Of a DNA stretch of 64,000 nt, positions 28,956 through 37,443 are shown in pieces. The notes below the pieces were generated by a model. The model did not search any database. It saw only the letters and a list, made by a program, of their open reading frames with translations, and was not told the origin of the DNA. The DNA is from Desulfobacterales bacterium (lineage in GTDB: Bacteria > Desulfobacterota > Desulfobacteria > Desulfobacterales > Desulfobacteraceae). The stretch covers positions 1 through 64,000 of the forward strand of contig JAGLHT010000006.1 in the NCBI GenBank assembly GCA_023143455.1, written 5' to 3'. Made by a program: the position numbers and the translations under genes. The first letter of the stretch is position 1. Each line of letters begins with the position of its first letter.

Positions 28956-30187
28956 TCTTTAAAACTCCTTTGTCCCCAAATGATCCAGATAGGATTTAAC
29001 GCTTCAAATCTATCGCCATGGGGCATGCTTTTTGACTTTGTTATTTGTACTGAGATTGCCTGGGGGTTTAGTCCCTTTGTTTTCATTATTGAGAATACAG
29101 ATTCAAGGTTTTGGATCAAAATTGTATTTACCACAATTATGCCGTTTAAAGCCAATTTAGAGATCGCTTTTTTTGTGATTTTTGTAAGGTTTTTGCCCCC
29201 TCCCCCGATAAATATTCGATCAGGAACAGGCATTTTTTCAAGACCACTTGGAAGTTCAGATTGAATAACATTAATGTTTGGCACATTGAATTTTGAAATG
29301 TTTTTATTGATTAAAGAGATCCTTTTAATGTTTTTTTCCACTGCATAAATCAATCCCTTTGTAATGATGGAGGAAGCCTCTATAGAAACAGAGCCTGAGC
29401 CTGCTCCAAGATCCCAGAACAAATGATTATCTGTAACAAAATTGAGTTTAGATAATACAATACTTCTAATTTCTGATTTCGTTATAAGCCCTTTTTCACA
29501 AAAAAAACTTTGATCTTCCATTCCTATTCGGATTTGCCTTGAATTGCTTAAATCGGGAGGCGTGGTTTTTCGTTTAAGAATTACAATATTTGGAAATAAG
29601 AATTTTGTTTCTTCTACTTCTAAAAGGTCATTAAACCATGTTATTTTTTCTTGCTTAGTTCCAAGTTTTTCAAGAACACACATTGAAAAACCCAGCTCTT
29701 TTTTGTCAATAATCTTATTAGCAATCCATTCAGGACCCTTTTTGCTATCAGTTAATATACCAAATTTTTTTTTACCTGAAAAAAGAGTCGATATATTCTC
29801 TGATCTTTTCCCATGCAAGCTTAAAAAATGAGCATCATGCCATGATTCATTGATCTTAGAAAAAGCCGAGACAACAGAGGAAACATTAGGAAATACTTTA
29901 ACATTTTCTTTTCCAATTTTTTGCACAAGATAAGTACCAATGCCAAAAAAAAGAGGGTCTCCTGATGCAAGAACAACTATATTGCTCCCATCCATATTTT
30001 TTTGAATTGTTTTAACTATTAATGAGAGGTTGTTTTTGATTTCAAGCTTTTGTACCTTAAGATTCCTAAAAGCTTTTAGCTGTTCTGTGCCGCCAATAAG
30101 CAAATCAGCAGTTTTAATAATTTTTTCATGTTTTGGTGTGAGATCCTCAGGACTTAATCCAATGCCGACTATTTTTACAGGTTTCAT
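28952..30187 (-). CDS. cbiET: CbiET fusion: precorrin-6B C5,15-methyltransferase and C12 decarboxylase
   Basis: A 411-residue fusion equivalent to CobL. The N-terminal half (about 1-200) is CbiE-like (IVGIGLSPEDLTPK, ASGDPLFFGIGTYL), adding methyls at C5 and C15. The C-terminal half is CbiT-like: RSIVLSKLNFVTDNHLFWDLGAGSGSVSIEAS, with the Rossmann glycine motif, and RIFIGGGGKNLTKI. CbiT methylates C15 and decarboxylates the C12 acetate. It lies immediately after the membrane-protein gene, with no gap. Confidence 0.93.
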   Translation of the reverse strand: MKPVKIVGIGLSPEDLTPKHEKIIKTADLLIGGTEQLKAFRNLKVQKLEIKNNLSLIVKTIQKNMDGSNIVVLASGDPLFFGIGTYLVQKIGKENVKVFPNVSSVVSAFSKINESWHDAHFLSLHGKRSENISTLFSGKKKFGILTDSKKGPEWIANKIIDKKELGFSMCVLEKLGTKQEKITWFNDLLEVEETKFLFPNIVILKRKTTPPDLSNSRQIRIGMEDQSFFCEKGLITKSEIRSIVLSKLNFVTDNHLFWDLGAGSGSVSIEASSIITKGLIYAVEKNIKRISLINKNISKFNVPNINVIQSELPSGLEKMPVPDRIFIGGGGKNLTKITKKAISKLALNGIIVVNTILIQNLESVFSIMKTKGLNPQAISVQITKSKSMPHGDRFEALNPIWIIWGQRSFKE

Positions 30188-31243
30188 TTAGACCACCACA
30201 TAATATATTGATCCAACAATTATTAAACTTAAAATTCGAAAACTCTGACCGGTGAGGAGCAGAGAGAGCCCAATTTTTGGTGAAAAAATACCAAGATATC
30301 TTGGTATCTGATGCCTTAAAGCCCTAATGGGGGATGCTATAATGTTTCCCAATAAAAGAGCAATCACTGTTTCTTTAATTGAAAGCACGCCGGCATTCAT
30401 CAAGGCTCCTGCGGCGGCAAAACCGGAGGTGAACTCAGCTGCAAAACTTATTACAACAACAGATACAGAGTGAACTGGTAAAATAGTTGTACTGATTTTG
30501 TTTGAAATCAGATTATTAAAATAATCAAACAATTCATATGAAGTTAAGAGAAAAACAAGAGTATATATCGGAACTACCCATACAAAGATACCAATCATGC
30601 GAGGTATAAATTTTTCTTTTAGTATTAAAGACAATTTAAAGCGTTCTTGCCCATGTTTTTTTTGAGTATTATAATTGGCAATTTCATGCGATTCAAAATT
30701 AGGAATAGAGGAAAAATAAATTCTTCCAAACACAAGGAATATAATAAATCTTAATAATGTTGCTGTAAATGTAAGGCCAAAGTAGGTCAGTCCTGCAAGG
30801 CCTGTCAGGGGCAATACTATAAATATTGTTGTAGGAAGGTGCAGGAAATATGCAGGAAGTTGATTTAGGTAGTTGGTTAAAAACAATTGCATTTTTGAAA
30901 TTTTATTTTCTTTAAAAAATTCAACAAGTATGCTATTCGCGATTACCCCGGAGAAGAATGCTGAAATAAAAGCAGCCCCACATCTATCACCAAGGTTTGA
31001 AAATTTGAAGAGAGGTCTTGCAATGACAGATAATTTTTTTGTCCATCCAAGAGTTTCAATAATTTGACCAATGCCAAGTCCAATAGCAATAAAGGACAGT
31101 AGTCTTAAGATTGGGACAATCAATTTATTTATTGTATACTGAATCGAAACGCCATCACAATTTTTTATTGTAAAAATAATCATAGCTGTTGTTACAAGGA
31201 TAGAAATTGCTAAATACTTGTATTTTATCTTTTTTTGTATCAT
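30188..31243 (-). CDS. Nucleoside-recognition (Gate-domain) membrane protein in the B12 operon
   Basis: Integral membrane protein of 351 residues with about eight to ten hydrophobic segments. It resembles the nucleoside-recognition/spore-maturation family, seen in SAFFSGVIANSILVEFF and AAEFTSGFAAAGALMNAG. Function is not known. The ATG at 31243 overlaps the cbiL stop as ATGA, which fixes the start; a longer reading from 31267 is less likely. Its position between cbiL and cbiET, with four-base and zero-base junctions, strongly suggests a job in cobalt, corrinoid or precursor traffic, but this is inference from context only. Confidence 0.75.
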   Translation of the reverse strand: MIQKKIKYKYLAISILVTTAMIIFTIKNCDGVSIQYTINKLIVPILRLLSFIAIGLGIGQIIETLGWTKKLSVIARPLFKFSNLGDRCGAAFISAFFSGVIANSILVEFFKENKISKMQLFLTNYLNQLPAYFLHLPTTIFIVLPLTGLAGLTYFGLTFTATLLRFIIFLVFGRIYFSSIPNFESHEIANYNTQKKHGQERFKLSLILKEKFIPRMIGIFVWVVPIYTLVFLLTSYELFDYFNNLISNKISTTILPVHSVSVVVISFAAEFTSGFAAAGALMNAGVLSIKETVIALLLGNIIASPIRALRHQIPRYLGIFSPKIGLSLLLTGQSFRILSLIIVGSIYYVVV

Positions 31244-31947
31244 TTGCCTGCAAGGATCAATGTCCAATAATCTGGTTTTCTTTTCTCCAGATCATCTATG
31301 TTATCAATTATTTCTTCTCCATCTCTTCCACATCTTGATATAGCGATGCTCTTCTTATAAAACCCTGTCTCTTTTAAAGCTTTATTTATATCTTTTGTAT
31401 TTTTATATGCTTTAACAATTGCAATTTTATCAACTTTTTCTGCAATGGCCCGTATGTTCTCTCCACCATAGGCACCTGACATCACGGCAAGAGTTTCTTC
31501 TGCTTCTACAAGTATCTTATTACAACGTGCTGCTGCAGCATGAAAAGATGTAATACCCGGTACAATTTCAATGTCCGCCTGGGGCATAACTTTTTCCATT
31601 GCCATTAAGATATAGCCAAAAGTAGAATAGGTCACTGGATCACCAAGTGTTATAAATGCGGCATTTTTTCCTTGTTTTAGAATGCTTGCAATTTTCTCTG
31701 CGTTAGTATTCCAGGCTTTTGCGCTTTCAATTTTATCTTTTATCATTGGAAACGATAAGCTTTGGATGTCAGTATTATTCGAAATATAGGGGTCTGCAAT
31801 TTCAAGAGCAAGGCTATAATTATTTTTTGTGGAAGCAGCAGTAAAAATTACATCTGCTTCATTAATAACTCTGATTGCTTTTTTAGTAATAAGTTCAGGA
31901 TCACCTGGTCCAACCCCGATTCCGAACAGTTTTCCGATTTTACTCAT
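31240..31947 (-). CDS. cbiL: Cobalt-factor II (precorrin-2) C20-methyltransferase
   Basis: First methylation after cobalt insertion, at C20. The 235-residue protein opens with GIGVGPGDPELITKKAIRV and has FITLGDPVTYSTFGYILMAM and IVPGITSFHAAAARCN, all typical of CbiL/CobI. It lies 38 bases downstream of the binding-protein gene and overlaps the membrane-protein gene by four bases. Confidence 0.95.
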   Translation of the reverse strand: MSKIGKLFGIGVGPGDPELITKKAIRVINEADVIFTAASTKNNYSLALEIADPYISNNTDIQSLSFPMIKDKIESAKAWNTNAEKIASILKQGKNAAFITLGDPVTYSTFGYILMAMEKVMPQADIEIVPGITSFHAAAARCNKILVEAEETLAVMSGAYGGENIRAIAEKVDKIAIVKAYKNTKDINKALKETGFYKKSIAISRCGRDGEEIIDNIDDLEKRKPDYWTLILAGK

Positions 31948-31985
31948 AAGAGAACCTCTTAAATATTAATATGAAATTTAAATGT

Positions 31986-32915
31986 TTAATTGATATATAT
32001 GTTCGGATATAAAATTTCACCAATTGTTTTTATTCCTTTTAAAAGTCTAAATCCCGGTCGTGAGATAATTTCTTCATCTATTAAATAAATCTGATCATTG
32101 GCAATTGCCTTTATTGCCTGGAATCCGGGCTCATTTTTAATAATTGTTTTAGTTACATTGTTCATAATTCCTTTTTGTGCAAGAAAAACATCAATTTCAG
32201 ATGCATGAGATAATATCTGTTCTTTACCATAAATTGCAATGTTTGTGTTTCTTGAAGCTTTTGCGTCTATTGCAACATTAACACCACCTGCGGTTTTTAG
32301 AACAAAACCAGCCATAGAGTTTTGAGTAAAGGTTTTCATTTTTGAATGTATTGCTTCAAAATAAACGATTTTCTTTTTTTTGATATTCAGATTAAGGGTA
32401 GTAAAATACTTAATCTGGTCTTTGAAATCTTTTACCATATTATGGGCTTGTTGGTTTTTACCAGTTATTAAACCAAGCTTTAGCCAGTATTCATATATTT
32501 CTTCTGTATTAGAAGGCTGCAGGGACACCACAACAATACCAAGCTTTTCAAGGGTGTTAAAAAGTTTATAATATCCTTTGTCAATCATTGGCCGTATAAT
32601 AATAAGATCAGGACCTGCCGCAATAAATTTTTCTGCGTCATCATGATATGAGAACTTAGGTTTTTCTTTTATTTTTTTCGGGAAAGTATCATTAATTGAG
32701 ACACCGATAATTTGGTTTTCAGCGCCAAGATAAAATAGGTTTTCAGTATGAGCACCGTATAAGGAGATTATTTTTTGAAAAGGTTTTGAAAAATTAATAG
32801 ATCTTCCTGCATTGTCAACAATTGTTTCTGCAAAAGCATAGCCCTGTAAAAAGATAAGTAAAAACACAAAAATCAGAAATAGAGTGCCAGCAAAAAGTTT
32901 TGAAATTTTATCCAT
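31986..32915 (-). CDS. Periplasmic binding protein of a B12/iron-type ABC importer
   Basis: Type III (helical-backbone) solute-binding protein of 309 residues with a signal peptide (LFLIFVFLLIFLQGYAFA, cleavage after AFA near 30). The Peripla_BP_2 domain includes QKIISLYGAHTENLFYLGAENQIIGV and PDLIIIRP. The family carries cobalamin, haem or ferric siderophores. The B12 operon context favours a corrinoid or cobalt-chelate ligand, as in BtuF, but sequence alone does not decide. The ATPase gene precedes it by 14 bases. Confidence 0.85.
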   Translation of the reverse strand: MDKISKLFAGTLFLIFVFLLIFLQGYAFAETIVDNAGRSINFSKPFQKIISLYGAHTENLFYLGAENQIIGVSINDTFPKKIKEKPKFSYHDDAEKFIAAGPDLIIIRPMIDKGYYKLFNTLEKLGIVVVSLQPSNTEEIYEYWLKLGLITGKNQQAHNMVKDFKDQIKYFTTLNLNIKKKKIVYFEAIHSKMKTFTQNSMAGFVLKTAGGVNVAIDAKASRNTNIAIYGKEQILSHASEIDVFLAQKGIMNNVTKTIIKNEPGFQAIKAIANDQIYLIDEEIISRPGFRLLKGIKTIGEILYPNIYIN

Positions 32916-32929
32916 ATATTTTATGTTCT

Positions 32930-33721
32930 TTAAGTTATGTTATAATATACCTGTTTGGCGTTTGCAAACTTGTTGTATTCAACTTTAGCATCAACATTAT
33001 ATACTTTTTTGATGATCTTCTCAGTCATTACATGTTCGGGGCTGCCAGACGCCATTATCCCACCTTTTTTTAAAAAAATCATTTTATCAGACCAGATTGA
33101 TGCAAAGTTTATATCGTGGAAAACTGAAATTATGGTAATATTAGTTTCTCGGATCTCACTTTTTATTTTTTTTAGTATATTAAAAGAATGGTTAATATCC
33201 ATATTGGAGAAGGCTTCGTCAAGGAGGAGAACAGGAGTCTTTTGACATAAAGCTCTTGCAAAGACACATCTTTGTCTTTCTCCCCCACTAAGGCAAGTTA
33301 TTTTTCTTTCCATTAAATCAGTAATTTCTGTTATTTTTGCAGCAGCATTAACAATATTCATCTGATCTTTATCTAAAGGGAAAAAACGACCAATGTATGG
33401 ATGCCTTCCCATACTTACAACTTCTTTTACAATATATGGAAAATTAATATAATAATCCTGGGACACAATGGCTATTTTTTGTGCAAGTTCTTTTCTTGAA
33501 AAAGAAAGAATATCTTTGTTGTCAAAAAGAATTTTACCCGAATCAGGTTTTAAAAATCGGGTTAACAGATCAAGAAAGGTTGTTTTTCCACTCCCATTTG
33601 GTCCGAGTATAGAATAAAATTTGCCTTGTTCAAACTCAATATTGAAATTATTAATGGTATTATCCGATAGGTTTTTGTCTAAGGTATGGGCAAAGGAAAG
33701 ATTTTTAACTTCTATTTTCAT
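32930..33721 (-). CDS. ABC importer ATP-binding protein, BtuD/FecE type
   Basis: Cytoplasmic ATPase of about 263 residues. Walker A is GPNGSGKTTFLDLL, the signature LSGGERQRCVFAR and Walker B VLLLDEAFSNMD. The ATG at 33721 is preferred because AGGAAT lies just upstream and it gives the canonical MKIEVKNLSF start; a frame from 33763 would overlap the permease gene. It powers the permease encoded just upstream (8 bases between permease stop and this start). Confidence 0.92.
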   Translation of the reverse strand: MKIEVKNLSFAHTLDKNLSDNTINNFNIEFEQGKFYSILGPNGSGKTTFLDLLTRFLKPDSGKILFDNKDILSFSRKELAQKIAIVSQDYYINFPYIVKEVVSMGRHPYIGRFFPLDKDQMNIVNAAAKITEITDLMERKITCLSGGERQRCVFARALCQKTPVLLLDEAFSNMDINHSFNILKKIKSEIRETNITIISVFHDINFASIWSDKMIFLKKGGIMASGSPEHVMTEKIIKKVYNVDAKVEYNKFANAKQVYYNIT

Positions 33722-33729
33722 AAAAATTC

Positions 33730-34779
33730 CTATTTTTGATGACTCTTTTTGAATATCCAACAAAAAACAGGACCACCAATCAACGCTGTTAAGACTCCAA
33801 TTGGGATTTCATGGACAAGGACTGCTCTTGTAATTGTGTCTGCAAAAAGGAGAAGAGCTGCTCCTGCTATCATGGAGATAGGGAGTACTTTTAAATTGTC
33901 CGGTCCTGTAATTAATCTTACCATATGTGGAATGAGAAGCCCTACAAAACCAATTATGCCCGAGACAGAAACTGAAATAGCAGCAAGCAAAGAGCCAGTT
34001 ACAAGCAAAATAACCATATCCTTTTTAATATCAACTCCAAGACTTGATGCAGCTTTTTCCCCAAGAGATATTAGGTTTAGGTCCTTTGCATAAAGAATTG
34101 ATATTAAAAAACCAATTGTTAAGAAGCTTGAAACAGCAATGACATCTGTCCATGTTTTTGAGGCAAAGCTGCCCATGAGCCAAAAAATAATAACAGAAAC
34201 CTGCTCATCAGCCATGTATTTTAAAAAACTTATGCCCGCAGATAAAATTGCGGCAATTATAATACCTGATAAAATTAGATTGTTTGAAGAGAACCCGGAT
34301 CCAGTCTTGTTTGATGATCCGGAAAGAAAAATTACCAGAAAAAGAGTTGAAATGGCTCCAATGAACGCAAATACGGGTATTGAAACAAAAAAGGCACCAA
34401 GGTTTAGCAAAATTGCAATGCATGCGCCAAATGCTGCACCGGCAGAAACACCCAAAGTATATGGGTCTGCCAGAGGATTTAATAAAATACCTTGAAACAA
34501 AGTGCCTGAAACAGCCAGTGCTCCGCCCACAGCCGCACATGTAAGAATACGGGGCAACCTTATATCAATAATAATTACCCTTATTGTTTCCGGAATATCT
34601 GCTACAAGTTCAGCATTATTGGTGATTTTCCAGAGAATGACTTTACCAATCTCTTTAAAACCAATATCTACATATCCCATTGAAGAAGATACAATAATCA
34701 TTACAATTAACAAAAAAGCGAACAGAGCCGCCAGGAACCCTGTTCTGTTTTTTGTTAAGGCTTTAAGCTTTATATTCAA
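33730..34779 (-). CDS. ABC importer permease, BtuC/FecCD type
   Basis: Membrane subunit of 349 residues, of the FecCD family, normally with ten transmembrane helices. Landmarks are IRLPRILTCAAVGGALAVSGTLFQGILLNPLADPYTLGVSAGAAFGA and the cytoplasmic coupling region GIIGFVGLLIPHMVRLITG, both diagnostic of B12/siderophore permeases. With the following ATPase and binding protein it forms a complete importer, although no outer-membrane receptor gene is in the window. Confidence 0.93.
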   Translation of the reverse strand: MNIKLKALTKNRTGFLAALFAFLLIVMIIVSSSMGYVDIGFKEIGKVILWKITNNAELVADIPETIRVIIIDIRLPRILTCAAVGGALAVSGTLFQGILLNPLADPYTLGVSAGAAFGACIAILLNLGAFFVSIPVFAFIGAISTLFLVIFLSGSSNKTGSGFSSNNLILSGIIIAAILSAGISFLKYMADEQVSVIIFWLMGSFASKTWTDVIAVSSFLTIGFLISILYAKDLNLISLGEKAASSLGVDIKKDMVILLVTGSLLAAISVSVSGIIGFVGLLIPHMVRLITGPDNLKVLPISMIAGAALLLFADTITRAVLVHEIPIGVLTALIGGPVFCWIFKKSHQK

Positions 34780-34809
34780 ACAGCCAGTCCTTTATTTTAA
34801 TTGTATACT

Positions 34810-35778
34810 TTACTTTAAGCTTATATTGGCTTCTTTGGCCGCATCATTTATGTGGCCAATAAATATTTGGACAAACTCATTGTTTGAGCCAAGTCCTTTA
34901 AGCACAGGATAAACTTTAAACCCGCGTTTCTCAAAATTATTTTTCCAGGAATCTTCATCTTCTCCTGCCATGTCATTTCTTGCATGATCCCCAGCTACAA
35001 TCATTAAAGGCTTTAAAAGAATGTTTTTTGATTGTGGGTTTGTATGAGTAAGTCCAGCCATAACATCGTTAAGAGAAGGAAAGCCTTCAACGCATCCAAC
35101 AAAAGTCATTACCTCTGGATAAGCAAGTCTCATTTCTTTTTGAAGTTCTGAGTAAATTCCAGTTGACCAGACTTCATTCCCATGCCCCATATAAACAAGG
35201 ATACTATTTTTAGCTCTTGCTTCTTTAATGTCAGAAGCAAAGATTTTTACTACTCTTTTAAGATCATCATGGTATGGATGTTTTATCCCGATAGTACCCA
35301 TGGCAGGTCTTCCTATTGCGATTTTGTCAAAAGGAAGCCATTTGTCTCTAACGGTTTTGATGGATGCAATGCCCTTTACATATGAGACCAAATCTGAATA
35401 TTGTTCCATGTGAAACATATGAGTGGGTTGTACCACAATATCCCTACATTTTGCACTTTGTAATTTGCCGAATGTTTCAAGAATCCCTTTAACATAGAGT
35501 ATTTCAGGGGCAATTCCTTTTGCTATCCACTCCTCAGGGCTTTGACTTCTTTTTTGCCAAATGGACCTGATAATATTTGATGTAAAAACCAGTTCAACTC
35601 TGGTTTCGGGAAAAGCTTTTTCAATTTTAGACTTAATATTCATTATTGATGATATCGCTTCTGGTTCTGTTGTGCCAAAACAGGATAGAATAATAGCATT
35701 TTTTGCAAACAGATTGCCGGCTGTCAACAATAAAAACATTAGAGTTATACTTAAGATAAATTTACTTTTCATAACCAT
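34810..35778 (-). CDS. cbiK: Sirohydrochlorin cobaltochelatase with signal peptide (CbiK type)
   Basis: Inserts Co(II) into sirohydrochlorin, the entry to the anaerobic B12 pathway. A start at 35778 (AGGAG 5 bases upstream) gives about 322 residues; ATG 35772 is also possible. The N-terminus is a signal peptide (KSKFILSITLMFLLLTAGNLFA), so the enzyme is probably periplasmic, as with the CbiK-P form known in Desulfovibrio. The metal histidines are in YMGHGNEVW and VAGDHARNDMAGEDEDSW. As first gene after the riboswitch it is directly B12-controlled. An alternative role in metal or haem uptake with the neighbouring importer is possible. Confidence 0.9.
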   Translation of the reverse strand: MVMKSKFILSITLMFLLLTAGNLFAKNAIILSCFGTTEPEAISSIMNIKSKIEKAFPETRVELVFTSNIIRSIWQKRSQSPEEWIAKGIAPEILYVKGILETFGKLQSAKCRDIVVQPTHMFHMEQYSDLVSYVKGIASIKTVRDKWLPFDKIAIGRPAMGTIGIKHPYHDDLKRVVKIFASDIKEARAKNSILVYMGHGNEVWSTGIYSELQKEMRLAYPEVMTFVGCVEGFPSLNDVMAGLTHTNPQSKNILLKPLMIVAGDHARNDMAGEDEDSWKNNFEKRGFKVYPVLKGLGSNNEFVQIFIGHINDAAKEANISLK

Positions 35779-35817
35779 CCTTACTCCTAAATAATAATTA
35801 ATAACATTTGATGGGCA

Positions 35818-35850
35818 TAAAAAAACCCATATCGAAACAATCGATATGGG
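35818..35850 (-). terminator. Intrinsic terminator in the riboswitch expression platform
   Basis: On the minus strand a ten-pair stem (CCCATATCGA with TCGATATGGG, five-base loop) is followed by a run of seven U residues. It lies between the cobalamin riboswitch and cbiK, with 39 bases left to the start codon, so B12 binding probably switches between this terminator and read-through. Confidence 0.85.
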
Positions 35851-35904
35851 AACCGTATTTTTCCATATTTTTAAGCCCAAGCTTACTTCCTCGTCAGCTC
35901 ATCG

Positions 35905-36085
35905 AACTTTTTTACACAGGCAGGTTTTCTGGCTTTCGGATCAAATTTTGACTTTCTCTTCCCATAAGCTTAAAATGTATATCTTACAGTGAGTGTTAAA
36001 GTCATCATCCCCGAGTACAGCGGCGGGTCCGCTCCTGATTTTAACAGGATTCCCTATTGTCTGCTTAATGCAGCACCTAAACTAA
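35905..36085 (-). promoter_or_regulatory. Cobalamin riboswitch
   Basis: Read on the minus strand the region has the conserved parts of the B12 riboswitch in order: GGGAATCCTGTTAAAATCAG, GCGGACCCGCCGCTGTACTC, a CACTGT element, a GGGAAG element, and the B12 box AGCCAGAAAACCTGCCTG (about 35917-35934). It lies in the leader of cbiK, and should turn the operon off when cobalamin is abundant. Confidence 0.95.
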
Positions 36086-36093
36086 ACAATCAA

Positions 36094-36120
36094 TTTATAA
36101 GAACAAAAACAAAAAGTCAA
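36094..36120 (-). promoter_or_regulatory. Predicted promoter of the cobalamin operon
   Basis: On the minus strand TTGACT (36115-36120) and TATAAA (36094-36099) are separated by 15 bases. The expected transcript start, near 36087, falls just at the 5' edge of the riboswitch. Confidence 0.55.
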
Positions 36121-36238
36121 GAAATTTCAAGCCCTTGTTATTAGGTTTTGTTATCAGTATAGGATTTCAGATAATTTATTGTAGTTCTCACAATAGAATT
36201 CTGTAAAGGACTTGTGTTTCATCTTACTTTTCGCTGGA

Positions 36239-36527
36239 GGATTTAAAATCAATACCGAAAAAGTTCATTATGATACCACTTCCGTCAGTGTATTTGGTGA
36301 TTATGATTTACTTGATCCTCCATTGGAAATCACTTTTGGTCATAGCAAAGCCAAACGACCGGATTTAAAACAATTTTTAATTGAAATGCTTTGTTCTTAT
36401 CAGTAACCTGAGCGCTGATGCTGATAAAATTGAGTGGAGTCCTGAAAAGCTTTTGAAATTATACAAAGAGCAACGCGGCATAGAACGCAACTTTGGTTTC
36501 CTGAAAGATCCGGTGATCATCAACTAA
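36239..36527 (+). pseudogene. IS1634-family transposase remnant with internal deletion
   Basis: Two transposase-like pieces lie in different frames. The first (to the stop at 36406) reads KVHYDTTSVSVFGDY and FGHSKAKRPDLKQF, the DDE catalytic start of IS1634-type transposases. The second (36399-36527) reads SPEKLLKLYKEQRGIERNFG then FLKDP, the C-terminal part near the catalytic Glu. The N-terminus and a large middle part are missing. The stop of the second piece overlaps the EamA gene's stop on the other strand. Confidence 0.75.
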
Positions 36528-37423
36528 TATGAAGACATGATAAGACCTGTTAAGATTATAATCCCACCAGAGATGTGATACACTGCAATGCTTTCACCAA
36601 GAAAGAGAAAGGCCAGCACAGAAGTAAACACAGGTAACAAATACATAAAAAGAGAGGCTCTGCCAGATCCTACAACTTTAACTCCAAAATTCCATGATAT
36701 ATAGGATAAAATTGATGGAAAAATAGCCAGAAACAGAAAGATTAGAAAAGTTGACATATTTAGATCAAATCCTGAAAAGTTTTTATATTCCCACACATAA
36801 AAAGGGAGAATACATAAGCTGCCCATAAAAATCAGTGTTGTTAGTAATGATATTGGATGTATATTTATTGTTTTTTTCCTTAGCAACACTGAATAAAGTG
36901 CCCAGCTTGTTATTGAAAGAATTATTAAGATATCTCCTGGATTAAATTCAAAATTCAGCAGAGACAGAAAGGAGCCCTTGGCTATAATAGTTATCATTCC
37001 TGCAAGAGAAATTATTGCACCACAAATTTGAAGCATACCTGGTTTTTCATTATTAATAATCCAAGCAAGCAAAATTGTAATTGCTGGCATACTTGCTCCT
37101 ATAAGGGCAATATTTGTTGCCGTGGTGTGTCTTGCACCGATATAGAGTACTGAGTTATAAACAGCTACACTGAAAACAGATAAAATAAAAAGATGTTTTA
37201 AGTTGCTTATTATCCATGAAAAGTCTTTTTTAAGATATGGCAGGGCAAAGGGAAAAATAATTATAAGTGCGCTAAACCATCGGAAAAAGGAAAGAGCTAA
37301 TGGCTGGATTTCATAAATAATCCCCCGTGCAATAACAGTATTTACAGCCCAGCTAAATACTGCAAAGGCAAGGCCTGCATATGCAAGCAATAGTGTTTTT
37401 TTGTCTGGAGTTTCTTTGTTCAT
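36524..37423 (-). CDS. EamA/DMT-family transporter
   Basis: Inner-membrane protein of 299 residues with about ten hydrophobic segments in two EamA repeats (about 12-140 and 155-295). It resembles RhaT/YdcZ-type drug/metabolite transporters: PLALSFFRWFSALIII in the first repeat and VGSGRASLFMYLLPVFTSVLAFLFLGE in the second. The substrate is not predictable. It is the last gene of a minus-strand group starting at the thioesterase, 20 bases after the MaoC-like gene. Its stop overlaps the transposase remnant. Confidence 0.88.
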   Translation of the reverse strand: MNKETPDKKTLLLAYAGLAFAVFSWAVNTVIARGIIYEIQPLALSFFRWFSALIIIFPFALPYLKKDFSWIISNLKHLFILSVFSVAVYNSVLYIGARHTTATNIALIGASMPAITILLAWIINNEKPGMLQICGAIISLAGMITIIAKGSFLSLLNFEFNPGDILIILSITSWALYSVLLRKKTINIHPISLLTTLIFMGSLCILPFYVWEYKNFSGFDLNMSTFLIFLFLAIFPSILSYISWNFGVKVVGSGRASLFMYLLPVFTSVLAFLFLGESIAVYHISGGIIILTGLIMSSY

Positions 37424-37443
37424 TTTTTTAAATCTTAATGTCT

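Noticed and set aside
33749-34495. Two antisense frames over the permease gene
   Set aside because: They mirror the conserved FecCD permease and lack family similarity; codon bias produces them.
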